DNA from: JAFGLZ01 sp964390905
GTDB lineage: Bacteria; Planctomycetota; Phycisphaerae; UBA1845; JAFGLZ01
DNA length: 64,000 bases
Assembly (NCBI GenBank): GCA_964390905.1
Contig: CAYMLO010000007.1
Location: 1-64,000 of the forward strand
Reading direction: 5' to 3'
Part shown: positions 1-8,440 of the stretch, in pieces
How the letters are laid out: each line of letters begins with the position of its first letter
Position numbering within the stretch: the first letter of the stretch is position 1
The notes under the pieces: generated by a model
Databases searched by the model: none
The model's input: the letters and a program-made list of their open reading frames with translations, nothing else
Told to the model about the DNA's origin: nothing
Translations under genes and position numbers: made by a program

Positions 1-1598
1 TGGTTGGCGTCGGACATGAAGGTGTTGGCCTGTTGGGCGTTGTCGGCGTTCTGCCGGGCCATCGCGGCCATTTCCTCCAGGGCGCTGGAGCTCTCTTCCA
101 GGCTGCTGGCCTGCTCGGACGCGCCTTCAGCCAACCCCTGGCTGGCCGTCGAGACCTGGGTCGCCGCGTCGTTGACCTGCTCGGCGCCTTCGTTCAGCCC
201 AGCGATGATACGGTTGAGCGGCCCGGTGATGCCCCGGGTGATCACAATCGCCAGCGCAATTCCCAGCACGATGGCAACGGCCAAACCGATGAGCATCACC
301 GTGGAAGCCGTTGACAGCGAAGAAGACGATTCGTGGGCGATGGTATCCGTGGCAGCCAAGGCGGCATCGGCCATCGTCTTGGCGGCGTCGATCATCGTGC
401 CGCCAGCCGCGCCGCGCTTGCTGCCCAGCTCCTGCAACGTACGCCATTCTCTCAGAAACTCCTGCATTCTCTCGCCGTAGGCCTTTCCGGCACCCTCCGT
501 CGCGGCGATGGCCTGGAGGTCGCTATTCAGGCGCGTGATCTTGCGTAGGCCCTCATACTTCTCTTTCAGGGCGTCGAGCCTCTTTAGGCCCTGTTCCATT
601 GTTTCTGGTGAGCGCAGCGCCTGGGCCTTGAAGGCGGCCAGGCGGGTGGCGTTGCCGATATCGATCACGTCGTTGGCCAGGGTGATCTTCGTGTGACGCT
701 CCGTGATGTCTTTTCGCAACGCTACGTACTGGCTGGCCATGAAGTCGTTGCAGTTCTTGACATACTTGGCGGCCGAAGCGTCCATCTGGTCGCGACACTT
801 CCCCAGGACCGTCTTGTCGGCCGAGGTGCCTTTCTTGGTCTCGGTCAAGAAGGCGCTCATGTTCTTCTTGTATGATTCGGCTGCCGTCAGGATCTGCTTG
901 ATTTGCTCAATGTTGGTCGCCTGTCTGGTCAAGGGTCTTAGTTTGTCAGTGAACTTGGCCAGGCCCTCTAGAGTGACGATTGCTTCTTCCATGAGTTTGG
1001 GTTCGTTCAGCGCCTGAGACTTGAAGTTCAGTACGCGGGTCTTGGTGCCGGTGGCAACGATGCCGTCCACAAGTTGGATCTTCTCCAGTCGTTCGCTCAG
1101 ATCCTTCTTCATTGCCTCGTTCTGGCTCGACAGAAAGTCCGCGGCGTTCTTCATGTAGGTCGCCGCATTCTCGTCCAGGGCCTTTCGCGCTTGATTCAAC
1201 TTCGCTGTGGTAGCCGCGGTCTGCTGGACCAGGTCCTTGTATCCCTCCACGGCCCCCTGCGCGACCTTGATCTGTCCGCCAAGCTTCTCGAGGTGAACGG
1301 CCTTTTCGTCGAGATCCCGACACGCCTTCAGCGCCGCGTCCAGATGTCCCAACTCCTTCTTGGCCTCTTGGTAGTATTGGTCTTCCTCGGTGAAACCATA
1401 GCCGCGCATCTCATACATGACGCGATTTGCGGCCCCTCGCAGAAGAGCCGAGACCGTCACTTCAGGAACGTATTCCTCTGCAAGTTTGTTGGACTCCACC
1501 CGCGCGCCCCACATGTTCCACACCGCTAGCCCGCCCAACGCGATAGCGATAGCGAGCAATGAGGTGAAACCCGTCACGATCTTGGTCCCGATTCTCAT
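1..1598 (-). CDS. methyl-accepting chemotaxis protein, C-terminus beyond window edge
   Basis: Transmembrane chemoreceptor read leftward off the edge; 532 codons are visible with no stop. An N-terminal hydrophobic helix (residues about 10-28) is followed by a long, almost entirely helical sensor region (30-430), a second membrane helix (about 435-456), a short HAMP-like linker (ITGPLNRIIAGLNEGAEQV) and the first signalling helix with the typical EQASSLEESSSALEEMA run. The sensor region contains two similar units of about 110 residues (141-251 and 272-382; compare AATYMKNAADFL with AAKYVKNCNDFM), which fits a helical bimodular (HBM-like) ligand-binding domain. The ATG at 1598 has TTAGGA just upstream. 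It lies 109 bp downstream of cheW and is probably co-transcribed. The ligand cannot be predicted. Confidence 0.9.
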   Translation of the reverse strand, partial: MRIGTKIVTGFTSLLAIAIALGGLAVWNMWGARVESNKLAEEYVPEVTVSALLRGAANRVMYEMRGYGFTEEDQYYQEAKKELGHLDAALKACRDLDEKAVHLEKLGGQIKVAQGAVEGYKDLVQQTAATTAKLNQARKALDENAATYMKNAADFLSSQNEAMKKDLSERLEKIQLVDGIVATGTKTRVLNFKSQALNEPKLMEEAIVTLEGLAKFTDKLRPLTRQATNIEQIKQILTAAESYKKNMSAFLTETKKGTSADKTVLGKCRDQMDASAAKYVKNCNDFMASQYVALRKDITERHTKITLANDVIDIGNATRLAAFKAQALRSPETMEQGLKRLDALKEKYEGLRKITRLNSDLQAIAATEGAGKAYGERMQEFLREWRTLQELGSKRGAAGGTMIDAAKTMADAALAATDTIAHESSSSLSTASTVMLIGLAVAIVLGIALAIVITRGITGPLNRIIAGLNEGAEQVNDAATQVSTASQGLAEGASEQASSLEESSSALEEMAAMARQNADNAQQANTFMSDAN

Positions 1599-1707
1599 GT
1601 TCCTAAACAATGCGTCATCTCCTTCGTGATGTGGTCCTATGGATTCTGAAATCTGGCCCCGACGATCCGCCGCCTGAGTCCTGTTCTCGAAAAGAGAAGC
1701 AACGCGG

Positions 1708-2211
1708 TCATTTCCCAGCCAATGCTGCGACCTGTGTCATTTCCGTGTCGCTCAGAATGCGGTCAATGTCCAGAAGGATTTTGACCCGCTCACCGACCTT
1801 GCCTAGCCCGAGGATGAACCGCGTGTCGATCTGACTCCCGAATTCCGGCGGGGGTTCGATCTGCTCGTCTTTGATGTCGGCGACCTCCTCGACCGTGTCG
1901 ACGACGATGCCCGTCTCGGTCCCGACGTTGACGACGATGATGCACGTCTCATCGGTGTAGTCCGTTCCCGGCAAACCGAACTTGAGCCGCAGATCGACCA
2001 CGGGGATCACCTTGCCGCGCAAGTTGACCACGCCCTTGACATAATCAGGCATCTGCGGAACGCCGGTAATGTCCATGACTTTGACAATCTCCCTGACCTT
2101 GAGAATCTCCAGCCCGTACTGTTCGTCGGCCAGATTGAAGGTCAAGTACTTGCCCCCCAGTTCGGCTGTTTGCGATGCCTTTTCAATGACCCTTGTGGCC
2201 TGAGCTTCCAT
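1708..2211 (-). CDS. cheW: chemotaxis coupling protein CheW
   Basis: Cytoplasmic adaptor that links chemoreceptors to the histidine kinase CheA. The 167-residue product is a single CheW (SH3-like beta-barrel) domain: KYLTFNLADEQYGLEILKV near the N-terminus, then MPDYVKGVVNLRGKVIPVVDLR, the most conserved CheW segment, and a C-terminal LLDIDRILSD. The longer open frame upstream lacks CheW similarity. The chosen ATG (MEAQATRV) has AAGGAG nine bases upstream; an ATG three codons earlier abuts the same ribosome site and is less likely. It lies upstream of the chemoreceptor on the same strand, and the pair forms a small chemosensory unit without a visible CheA. Confidence 0.93.
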   Translation of the reverse strand: MEAQATRVIEKASQTAELGGKYLTFNLADEQYGLEILKVREIVKVMDITGVPQMPDYVKGVVNLRGKVIPVVDLRLKFGLPGTDYTDETCIIVVNVGTETGIVVDTVEEVADIKDEQIEPPPEFGSQIDTRFILGLGKVGERVKILLDIDRILSDTEMTQVAALAGK

Positions 2212-2739
2212 CGTGAGCATCTCCTTAGCGATTTCACGTGCCTCCTGATGGGGCAACCATCGATTGACGCTATAGCAATCGGGAGCGACGCAAGGATGAC
2301 GTATGGCTTGAAGCATCCATTTTTCCTGGCCGTCCTTCGGGATTACCCTTGGAATCGGGGAAGCCAGAGAATATCGGACTCTGTGACGGCTGAGAACGTC
2401 CACGAGACATGGACGAGAGAGCCATGGGGGCTGCGGACCGATAATGTGTTGACCTCGTCCGCGATCAGCTATTCAGCTACGCAGCATGCGTCTATGTTCA
2501 TCGGCGCGGCGATGGGGAGAAGGAGGTCCATGTTGAACGCGTCTGTCATGAATTACGCCGCGGCCAGCATCTCACTGCGCATGCTGTGGGCCTATCGTAG
2601 GCCAGTGTGCTCTGTGAAAAGCAAAGGCCGGCTCCAGACGCTCCCCGGAAGTCGGCGAGTTAAAGGAAGATCTCTTCTACACAGTCGGGCAGACGAGGCT
2701 CGCTTTCGTCCCTCATGGGTGCTGGCGGGTGGTCATCGC
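2212..2739. other. intergenic region, no gene seen
   Basis: Spacer of 528 bp between cheW and the upstream dCache/CheD-like gene. The open frame crossing it on the plus strand has no recognisable protein features and overlaps the 5' end of cheW. A GGACCGATAA string (2436-2445) recurs upstream of the neighbouring sensor gene (4622-4631). No tRNA or convincing terminator was found. Confidence 0.5.
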
Positions 2740-4317
2740 CTATTCCTGCGTTGCGTCTGCGGCATCAGCGCTCACGCCTGGCATGGTTCCCCTTCCCTCC
2801 GAGGCCATGACGTGCTGGATAATCTCTTCCAGACTAGTGGCATCCACCATTCGATGAACGCGCCTTACGTCGGGAGTCTTTGGGAGGCGCCAATCGACGC
2901 GCAGGTCATTCTGCAGCGGGTCATAGCTGATTCCCCCGGAGTGGGCACGAGGATTGTACATCATACGAATCTGTGACAGCAGGAAGCCCTCTTCAACGAG
3001 TTTGTCGACAATCGCCAGCAGACTGTCGAGATGCGTTGCCACGACAACAAAGACGATGCGGTGCGTGTCGCACGGGTACACATCAAACGTCTTGATCTTC
3101 TTGAGCATTTTCCCCAGAAGATTGGTGTCATCGGAGCCGTATATCTTGTCCTTCGGACTGATGTGAGCGAGATAGGCGAACCTGCCTTGGTAGGCCGCCA
3201 GGAATCCGGTGCATGTCGAAATGCCGAACGTTCTAAGACGCTCGCCGTGATCGGCCTTGACGAACTCATCCATATCCACTCGCAGGACCTTCTTCGCCTT
3301 GGTCGGGGGATCATCTCGCAGTTTCGGCAAGGGCGCGTCCCTCAGATAATCCAGAAGTCTATCACCGAAGTATCGCCGGTGCTGAGCGTAGTAGCGCGTG
3401 ATGATTTCGTGTTTGTCCATTTTCGCCACGACAAGCCAACTCGTCCCAAGGAATTCGACCACCTCGAACGAGGTCAGCGCCGTATATCCCCGGTAGTCCG
3501 TGACGGTGCGGTGGCCCCGTCCTTCCGAGAACTTGGCTTGGATGTTTCGATCGTCGAGGCGTTTGGCCAGGATCGTCGAAGATCCTTCGAAATTGGACTC
3601 CGTCGGCATGAACCCTTCCCGGTTGACCAGGAAGGTCTCGCCCGTCTTGCCCAGGGAATCCGTCCAGGCAAAGAGCGTGTTGAGCTTGTTGACGGCACAC
3701 TGAAGGACAATCCAACCGTTTAGGTCGTTCTCTTTGTATACAGGTTCCACGAAGAAGGCGGCGGGCTCCGACGACGGGCCGTAGTTGCAGAAGTCAAGGA
3801 AGGCCTCTCTAGTGGGTTTGGTCTTTAGACAGTCAGACAGGGCGCCCGTTCGCACGTGATCGCGCAGAACGTTTTGGTTGAGGTCGGACTCCTTTCGAAT
3901 TGTGTAGAAGACGTTCCCCTGTAGGTCAACAAAGAGTATGTCGTAGAAGGCCAGGTAGTTGTCGATGTAGTAGCTCCTGAACCCTTCCCTAAGCTGGGCA
4001 ACACTGGTTGAAAGGGCTTCCGGGATAGCTCCTTTCTCAAGCGCCTCTGAGTACTTGCGGTTGATGTCGAAACAGCTGAGCACAAGTGCGTCCTGTGCCA
4101 TCTTCTGAGCGAGCGCGTGGACCCGATCGCAGAAGGCGCGCAACTCCTGGGCTTTCTGCTGCCGGGCATAGTCGAGTTGTATAAGAGCCCACTCGTAAGG
4201 ACTCCTGTCTGCCCGGGCGACTACCGCCGGCGCCGCCAACAGAGCCAAGACGGCAGGCAGGAAACTGCTCTTGAATCTATCGTTCGCCACAGAAAAGGAG
4301 CTTCCTTGCGTATTCAT
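2740..4317 (-). CDS. exported dCache sensor protein with CheD-like C-terminal domain
   Basis: About 525 residues from the ATG at 4317. A signal peptide or anchor (FLPAVLALLAAPAVVARA) is followed by a double-Cache sensor: a long helix, YYIDNYLAFYDILFVDLQGN with YTIRKESD, then GETFLVNREGFMPTES and the closing strand FLGTSWLVVAKMD. The C-terminal 180 residues resemble the chemoreceptor glutamine deamidase CheD: TFGISTCTG and LAHISP place Thr, Cys and His with spacing 6 and 16, against 6 and 17 in Thermotoga CheD (Thr21-Cys27-His44), followed by a CheD-like SGGISYDP segment. No second membrane helix is seen, so this domain would lie on the same side as the Cache domain, which is odd for CheD. A GTG at 4290 has a better ribosome site (AAGGAAG) and may be the true start. 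Deamidase activity is inferred. Confidence 0.72.
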   Translation of the reverse strand: MNTQGSSFSVANDRFKSSFLPAVLALLAAPAVVARADRSPYEWALIQLDYARQQKAQELRAFCDRVHALAQKMAQDALVLSCFDINRKYSEALEKGAIPEALSTSVAQLREGFRSYYIDNYLAFYDILFVDLQGNVFYTIRKESDLNQNVLRDHVRTGALSDCLKTKPTREAFLDFCNYGPSSEPAAFFVEPVYKENDLNGWIVLQCAVNKLNTLFAWTDSLGKTGETFLVNREGFMPTESNFEGSSTILAKRLDDRNIQAKFSEGRGHRTVTDYRGYTALTSFEVVEFLGTSWLVVAKMDKHEIITRYYAQHRRYFGDRLLDYLRDAPLPKLRDDPPTKAKKVLRVDMDEFVKADHGERLRTFGISTCTGFLAAYQGRFAYLAHISPKDKIYGSDDTNLLGKMLKKIKTFDVYPCDTHRIVFVVVATHLDSLLAIVDKLVEEGFLLSQIRMMYNPRAHSGGISYDPLQNDLRVDWRLPKTPDVRRVHRMVDATSLEEIIQHVMASEGRGTMPGVSADAADATQE

Positions 4318-4443
4318 CCGTGCACACCATTGTTGCGTCACTGTTGTCCCGAAGCGTGCCAGCGAATCCATGCAACGCTCGGGCCAGTGATTCGCGATCG
4401 TTTGGTTTTTGAGTCTGCATGTGCGACTCCGGTATCCGTGCAT

Positions 4444-4745
4444 TCATCAACGGATGCGGTAGTTATCGGAGGTCGGACAGGGGAGGGACATGGCGTGAAC
4501 CATCCATGCTATTGGCTGAGCGCCGAGAACGTACCCACGGGTCTAGCACGCAGGCATTATGGGACGTTTGACGAGGGATTGCAGCACGTCTCGGCATACG
4601 CGGAGGATTCAAGGGCGCTGAGGACCGATAACATCCCGCGCTCGCTCATGATCGGGCATCGGTTAACGGCTCAACGGGTCGATGGTTGTTGGTTGCGACG
4701 ATAGGACGGGATTAGGGCCACGTCATGCCCGCGCCGCGTAGGACG
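4444..4745. other. intergenic region, no gene seen
   Basis: About 300 bp between the dCache/CheD-like gene and the response regulator gene, presumably holding the sensor gene's promoter. Apart from the GGACCGATAA string at 4622-4631, also found upstream of cheW, nothing recognisable was seen. Confidence 0.45.
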
Positions 4746-5405
4746 TCATGCATCGGCGAGCCCCTCGCGGATTGCGAATCGGGTCAATTCGACGCGATCG
4801 TGGATGTCGAGCTTGTCCATCAGGGCCGTGAGGTGGCGATCCACGGTGTGGGCGCTGATGCCCAAGGTCTTCGCCACGACCTTTCTCAACATCCCCCGGG
4901 CGACATGCTGCAGAACTTGCATCTCTCGATCCGTGAGGGTGTTGGTGCGGGTGGTCTGTGTGCCTTGCCGCAGCCTCGCTCCAGACGTATCGACGACGAT
5001 TCGGGCCTGGACCTCAGGTGAGAAGTATGCTTCGCCCGATGAAACGGCACGGATCGCCTCGATAAGGGCTTGCTCCGATTCCCCTTTGGTAACATAGCCC
5101 CAGGCCTGAACCCCCAAGGCCTGTTGGATGTACCGATCATGAAAGAAGGCGCTCAGGAAGATCACGCGGGTATCACGAGACATCGACCGGATCGTCTGGA
5201 CGGCCTCAAAGCAGAACCTCCCGGGCATGTCGATGTCCATCAGGATGATGTCCGGCTTGAGTCGGGTGGCCTCGACGACGGCTCGGTCGGCGTTGGAGAC
5301 GCTGGCCACTACCCTCATGTCGGGCTCGGCGTTCAGGTATCGGCCAAGCGTCCCGCGGACCATCGCATGGTCGTCGACGACCAGAACTGAAATGGGTTCC
5401 GTCAT
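4746..5405 (-). CDS. NarL/FixJ-family response regulator
   Basis: 219-residue two-component transcription factor. The receiver domain (1-120) has the acidic pair DD at 11-12, the phospho-acceptor Asp57 in IILMDIDMPG and the conserved Lys107 in GYVTKGESE. The C-terminal LuxR-type helix-turn-helix (about 150-215) contains LTDREMQVLQHVARG and ISAHTVDRHLTALMDKL. Its ATG overlaps the stop codon of the upstream hybrid kinase by 4 bp, so the two are translationally coupled and this is the best candidate partner of that kinase. It is clearly related to, but more diverged from, the two regulators at 8.7-10.4 kb; the C-terminal DIHDRVELTRFAIREGLA segment is nearly identical in all three. Confidence 0.93.
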   Translation of the reverse strand: MTEPISVLVVDDHAMVRGTLGRYLNAEPDMRVVASVSNADRAVVEATRLKPDIILMDIDMPGRFCFEAVQTIRSMSRDTRVIFLSAFFHDRYIQQALGVQAWGYVTKGESEQALIEAIRAVSSGEAYFSPEVQARIVVDTSGARLRQGTQTTRTNTLTDREMQVLQHVARGMLRKVVAKTLGISAHTVDRHLTALMDKLDIHDRVELTRFAIREGLADA

Positions 5406-7753
5406 GGTTGTTCCTCTTCATGTGCGGCCGTGCCGATCACATCGGATATAGTCCTAGCCAGTCTCCGCATGTCGAAGGGCTTGCGGAGCAGGGCCGTTGC
5501 CTCGTCGAACTGATCGCGATCCAGCATGACGTTTCCGGTGACGACGATCGCGGGTGTCTTGCCGCCTCCTTCCCGAATCTCCAGGAGGCAGTCGAGCCCG
5601 TTCCGACCCGCCAGGTCCACGTCAATGATGAGCAGTCGGACTTGCTCGCCGTGCCGTTCCAGGTCCTCGAGAAGCGCCGATCCGCTGTCCGCCCGGATGC
5701 ACTCGTAGCCAAGCGTGTGCAACATGCGCGCGACAACGCCCCGAACATGGGAGTCGTCCTCGGCCAGCAGCACCAGCTCCCCTGCGCCTCGGGGCATGAT
5801 TGCTCGCTGACAGGAGACCTCGGCAGTCGCGGCCGGCGCCAAACAGGGCAGGATCACCGTGAAGGTCGTTCCCACGCCGACCTCCGATTGAACGTCAATC
5901 CAACCGCCATGATCGACCACGATGCCGTGAACGGTCGCCAACCCCAGCCCCGTGCCCTGCTCGCGTGCCTTGGTGGTAAAGAAGGGCTCGAAGATGCGAG
6001 ACTGGACCTCGGGGGTCATCCCTTTCCCTGTATCCGAAACAGCCAACAACACAAAGCAGCCATCCGAATCGGCGGATGCCCGGCGCCTCCTGATGTCGGA
6101 CGCGCCTGCTCTCGAAACGGCAATCCGCAACGTGCCGCCGTCCGGCATGGCGTCCCGGGCGTTGATGGCCAAGTTCATGACCGCCTGCTTGATTTGCATC
6201 TCGTCGGCATTGATCCTGGGCACCGGAGTACATCGTGTGTCGACCTGGAGTTCTATACTCCTGGGAAGCAGACGGCGCAGCAGCCGAGCGCTTTCGTCGA
6301 CCAGCTTGCACGGATTGACCGGCAGCTTGTCTGTCGGGAGTCTCCGGCTGAAGGTCAGCAGGGAGCGCGTCACTTCTTTGGCGTGTTGCCCCGCCTCGGC
6401 AATGACGTCGAGCAAAGTCCCGACACCGTTGTCGCTCTGGAGCATGCCCCTGGCGAGGTCCGCAGTGCCCATGATGATCATCAGGAGGTTGTTGAAGTCG
6501 TGGGCCACACCGGCGGCCAGTTGTCCGACCGCCTCCATCTTCTGGGCTTGGCGCAGGTGCTCCTCCAGCTTCAACTCTTCGGTGATATCGCGTTTGACCG
6601 CTACGTAGTTGACGATCGCGCCGGCGTTGTCGTGCACGGGCGAAATGGTCGCCTCCTCGCTGTAGAAGGTCCCGTCCTTTCTCTTGTTGACCATGCGTCG
6701 CTGCCAGGTCTTCCCTGATGTGATGGTCTCCCATAGGTCGCGATAAAAGGCATCATTCTGCTTGCCGCTCTTGAGTATGCGGGGGTTCTGGCCGACGGCT
6801 TCGGCCCGCGTATAGCCGGTCACCGTTTCGAAGGCGGGATTGACGTACTGAATGGTTCCGTCAGGGCCGGTGATGACGACAATCTCGCCGGCCTGCTCGA
6901 TCGCCGACATCAGCCGTTCCCGCTCCGCCTCTGCCCGCTTACACCGGGTGATGTCGACGGCCATCTCCAAAACCATCGGTTCATCCCCACCGATGCCCGG
7001 GAATGCTTCGGCATAGACCATGAAAGCATGGTTGTCCGGGGTCGTCCATTCCCAGGTCTCAGGGGCATTGGTCTCGAAAACGCGGAACGTGGGACATTCT
7101 TCACATGGCTCGCTTCGGCCATGGATCACTTCATAGCAGGGGCGTCCGCTCGGATCGCCAAACTCCGCCAGGAATCTCGCATTCGCGAAACGAATGGAAT
7201 AGTCACGAGCCTGCAAGCAGACCAAGCCCGGTACCATATCGAGCGTTCTGAAGAGTCTCCGCCTTTCCGTCTCGAGGAGTTCCTCCGCCCGCTTGCGTTC
7301 GGTGATGTCACGTGACACGATGATGACCGTCTTGGGCCGTCCCTGTGGATGGCGACCCGCCACACTCGCGGTGCACCAGAACCAGCGCTCCCTTCCGTCG
7401 CCTGCCCCTGTCGGTATCTGGTGCTCGTGATGCCGAGTCTGGCCGTCCTGGAACACTAGCGTTGCCGCGCAATGGTTGCACGGTCTGCCTCGACGATGAC
7501 ATACCTCGTGGCATTTCCTTCCGACGAGGTCCTGGCCGAACGAACTCACGGCCGCATCGTTCGCCCAGGCGATCTCCCGGTCTCCATCGATCATGAATAC
7601 GTGATCAGTTGAGGCATGGAGGATCCCGTCAAGCTTGGCCTCGCTGTCCGTGGGCGCCGACTCCGGCTTCTCTCGTTTGAGTGCGGCGACGCGCGCGTCC
7701 GGGGATCTGCGCCGCCCCTGGGGGTGTTGTTGGGTTTCAATAAGCGGGTTCAT
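5402..7753 (-). CDS. PAS-rich hybrid sensor histidine kinase with receiver domain
   Basis: 783-residue cytoplasmic sensor kinase with no membrane segment. Domain order: PAS1 (41-155), PAS2 (165-275), PAS3 (280-395, VNPAFETVTGYTRAEAVG), HisKA with His418 in GVAHDFNNLL, HATPase_c (515-640; NLAINARDAMPDGG, SDTGKGM, GTGLGLATV), and a receiver domain (660-780) with Asp711 in LLIIDVDLAG and the Lys of LLRKPFD. PAS1 and PAS2 each carry a cysteine cluster (CHEVCHRRGRPCNHC and CYEVIHGRSEPCEEC), suggesting metal, haem or redox sensing. The ATG at 7753 is chosen because GAGGTG lies just upstream; the frame is open for 43 more codons. It probably phosphorylates the adjacent regulator. The HDFNN-type kinase plus receiver suggests internal phosphotransfer. 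Confidence 0.93.
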   Translation of the reverse strand: MNPLIETQQHPQGRRRSPDARVAALKREKPESAPTDSEAKLDGILHASTDHVFMIDGDREIAWANDAAVSSFGQDLVGRKCHEVCHRRGRPCNHCAATLVFQDGQTRHHEHQIPTGAGDGRERWFWCTASVAGRHPQGRPKTVIIVSRDITERKRAEELLETERRRLFRTLDMVPGLVCLQARDYSIRFANARFLAEFGDPSGRPCYEVIHGRSEPCEECPTFRVFETNAPETWEWTTPDNHAFMVYAEAFPGIGGDEPMVLEMAVDITRCKRAEAERERLMSAIEQAGEIVVITGPDGTIQYVNPAFETVTGYTRAEAVGQNPRILKSGKQNDAFYRDLWETITSGKTWQRRMVNKRKDGTFYSEEATISPVHDNAGAIVNYVAVKRDITEELKLEEHLRQAQKMEAVGQLAAGVAHDFNNLLMIIMGTADLARGMLQSDNGVGTLLDVIAEAGQHAKEVTRSLLTFSRRLPTDKLPVNPCKLVDESARLLRRLLPRSIELQVDTRCTPVPRINADEMQIKQAVMNLAINARDAMPDGGTLRIAVSRAGASDIRRRRASADSDGCFVLLAVSDTGKGMTPEVQSRIFEPFFTTKAREQGTGLGLATVHGIVVDHGGWIDVQSEVGVGTTFTVILPCLAPAATAEVSCQRAIMPRGAGELVLLAEDDSHVRGVVARMLHTLGYECIRADSGSALLEDLERHGEQVRLLIIDVDLAGRNGLDCLLEIREGGGKTPAIVVTGNVMLDRDQFDEATALLRKPFDMRRLARTISDVIGTAAHEEEQP

Positions 7754-8035
7754 CGCCCACCTCACCGGCGGCATTGGCCCTGCGATGGGCGCGCTCGGAC
7801 CCTTCGCGTCCGCCGACATGTGCTGCGCATTCCAGGACAACCTGCCGCACTCAACGCCACTGGACGATAGGGAGCAAAGCACCGTCGTGGACGACTGGTG
7901 CGCTCGCGGGGCTGGACCCGCCTGTCCTGGTGCCCGATTGGCTTGAGGAGGAAGCGGAGCTGCGAATAGGACGCGCGGTCGACATGAGCACCGAAGGCGG
8001 GCTTCGGACGTCTCCGTGGCTCGCCAGATCCCTTC

Positions 8036-8065
8036 CCCACGAAACGAAGGATAGTCGTTTCGGGG
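8036..8065. repeat. perfect inverted repeat / stem-loop
   Basis: CGAAACGA (8040-8047) and TCGTTTCG (8055-8062) are exact reverse complements around a 7-base AGGATAG loop. CCC/GGG on the outer side extends the stem past a one-base bulge. No T-run follows on either strand, so it may be an operator or RNA hairpin rather than a classical terminator. It lies about 290 bp upstream of the kinase start. Confidence 0.5.
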
Positions 8066-8280
8066 ATTGAGTGGCGCAGACTGGCAGTCGGCAAGGAGGT
8101 GACTGTCCAGTTTTGCTTACCGGCAGACATGGTTTGCCCCAACGATGCGATTCCCCGAACGACTGGCGCCAAGTAGCATTCGCCCAGAGGCAATGCGCCG
8201 CTTGAAGCGTATTGTCGATTCTGCAACAGTTCACCCATGCGTTGCCGTACGCGCGTGTCGCAGCACTGAAGCTCTTCTGA

Positions 8281-8400
8281 CCGTTCTCCAGCACCACGTT
8301 GTTCTTGCTCCTGACCGAGGCCGACCGCCGGAATCTGGTCTGTGGACCTCCTGGGGTCTTGTACTTCCGGGACCACTTTTGTGATGGTGAAGATCAGTTC
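8281..8400 (+). repeat. diverged direct repeat, copy X
   Basis: From GACCGAGG (8313) for about 75 bp this matches 10925 onward at roughly 70 percent without gaps by eye; shared blocks include GGGTC and GACCAC. Weaker similarity continues to the left. Both copies could encode related peptide (TEADRRNLVCGPP versus TEVDRRRLICEPS), but neither frame is intact, so these look like decayed copies of one ancestral sequence flanking the regulator duplication. Confidence 0.45.
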
Positions 8401-8440
8401 AATGCCCCCGGATACCAGAGCGGCCGCGGAAATCCTTCAT

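Larger units (their letters stand above)
7754..8440. other. long intergenic region with hairpin and decayed repeat
   Basis: Nearly 690 bp without a credible gene. It contains a perfect inverted repeat (8040-8062) and, at 8281-8400, a fragment similar to a stretch at 10891-11012 just upstream of the P5C dehydrogenase gene. The short open frames here have no protein-like conservation. It separates the duplicated regulators from the kinase gene. Confidence 0.5.

Noticed and set aside
2436..2445. ACCGATAA as a sigma28 (flagellar) -10 box
   Set aside because: It would point away from cheW, and no TAAA-type -35 box is found at the proper distance.
2170..2976. Plus-strand open frame of 268 codons over the cheW upstream region
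   Set aside because: Overlaps the 5' end of cheW and the 3' end of the sensor gene; no recognisable domain and no good ribosome site.
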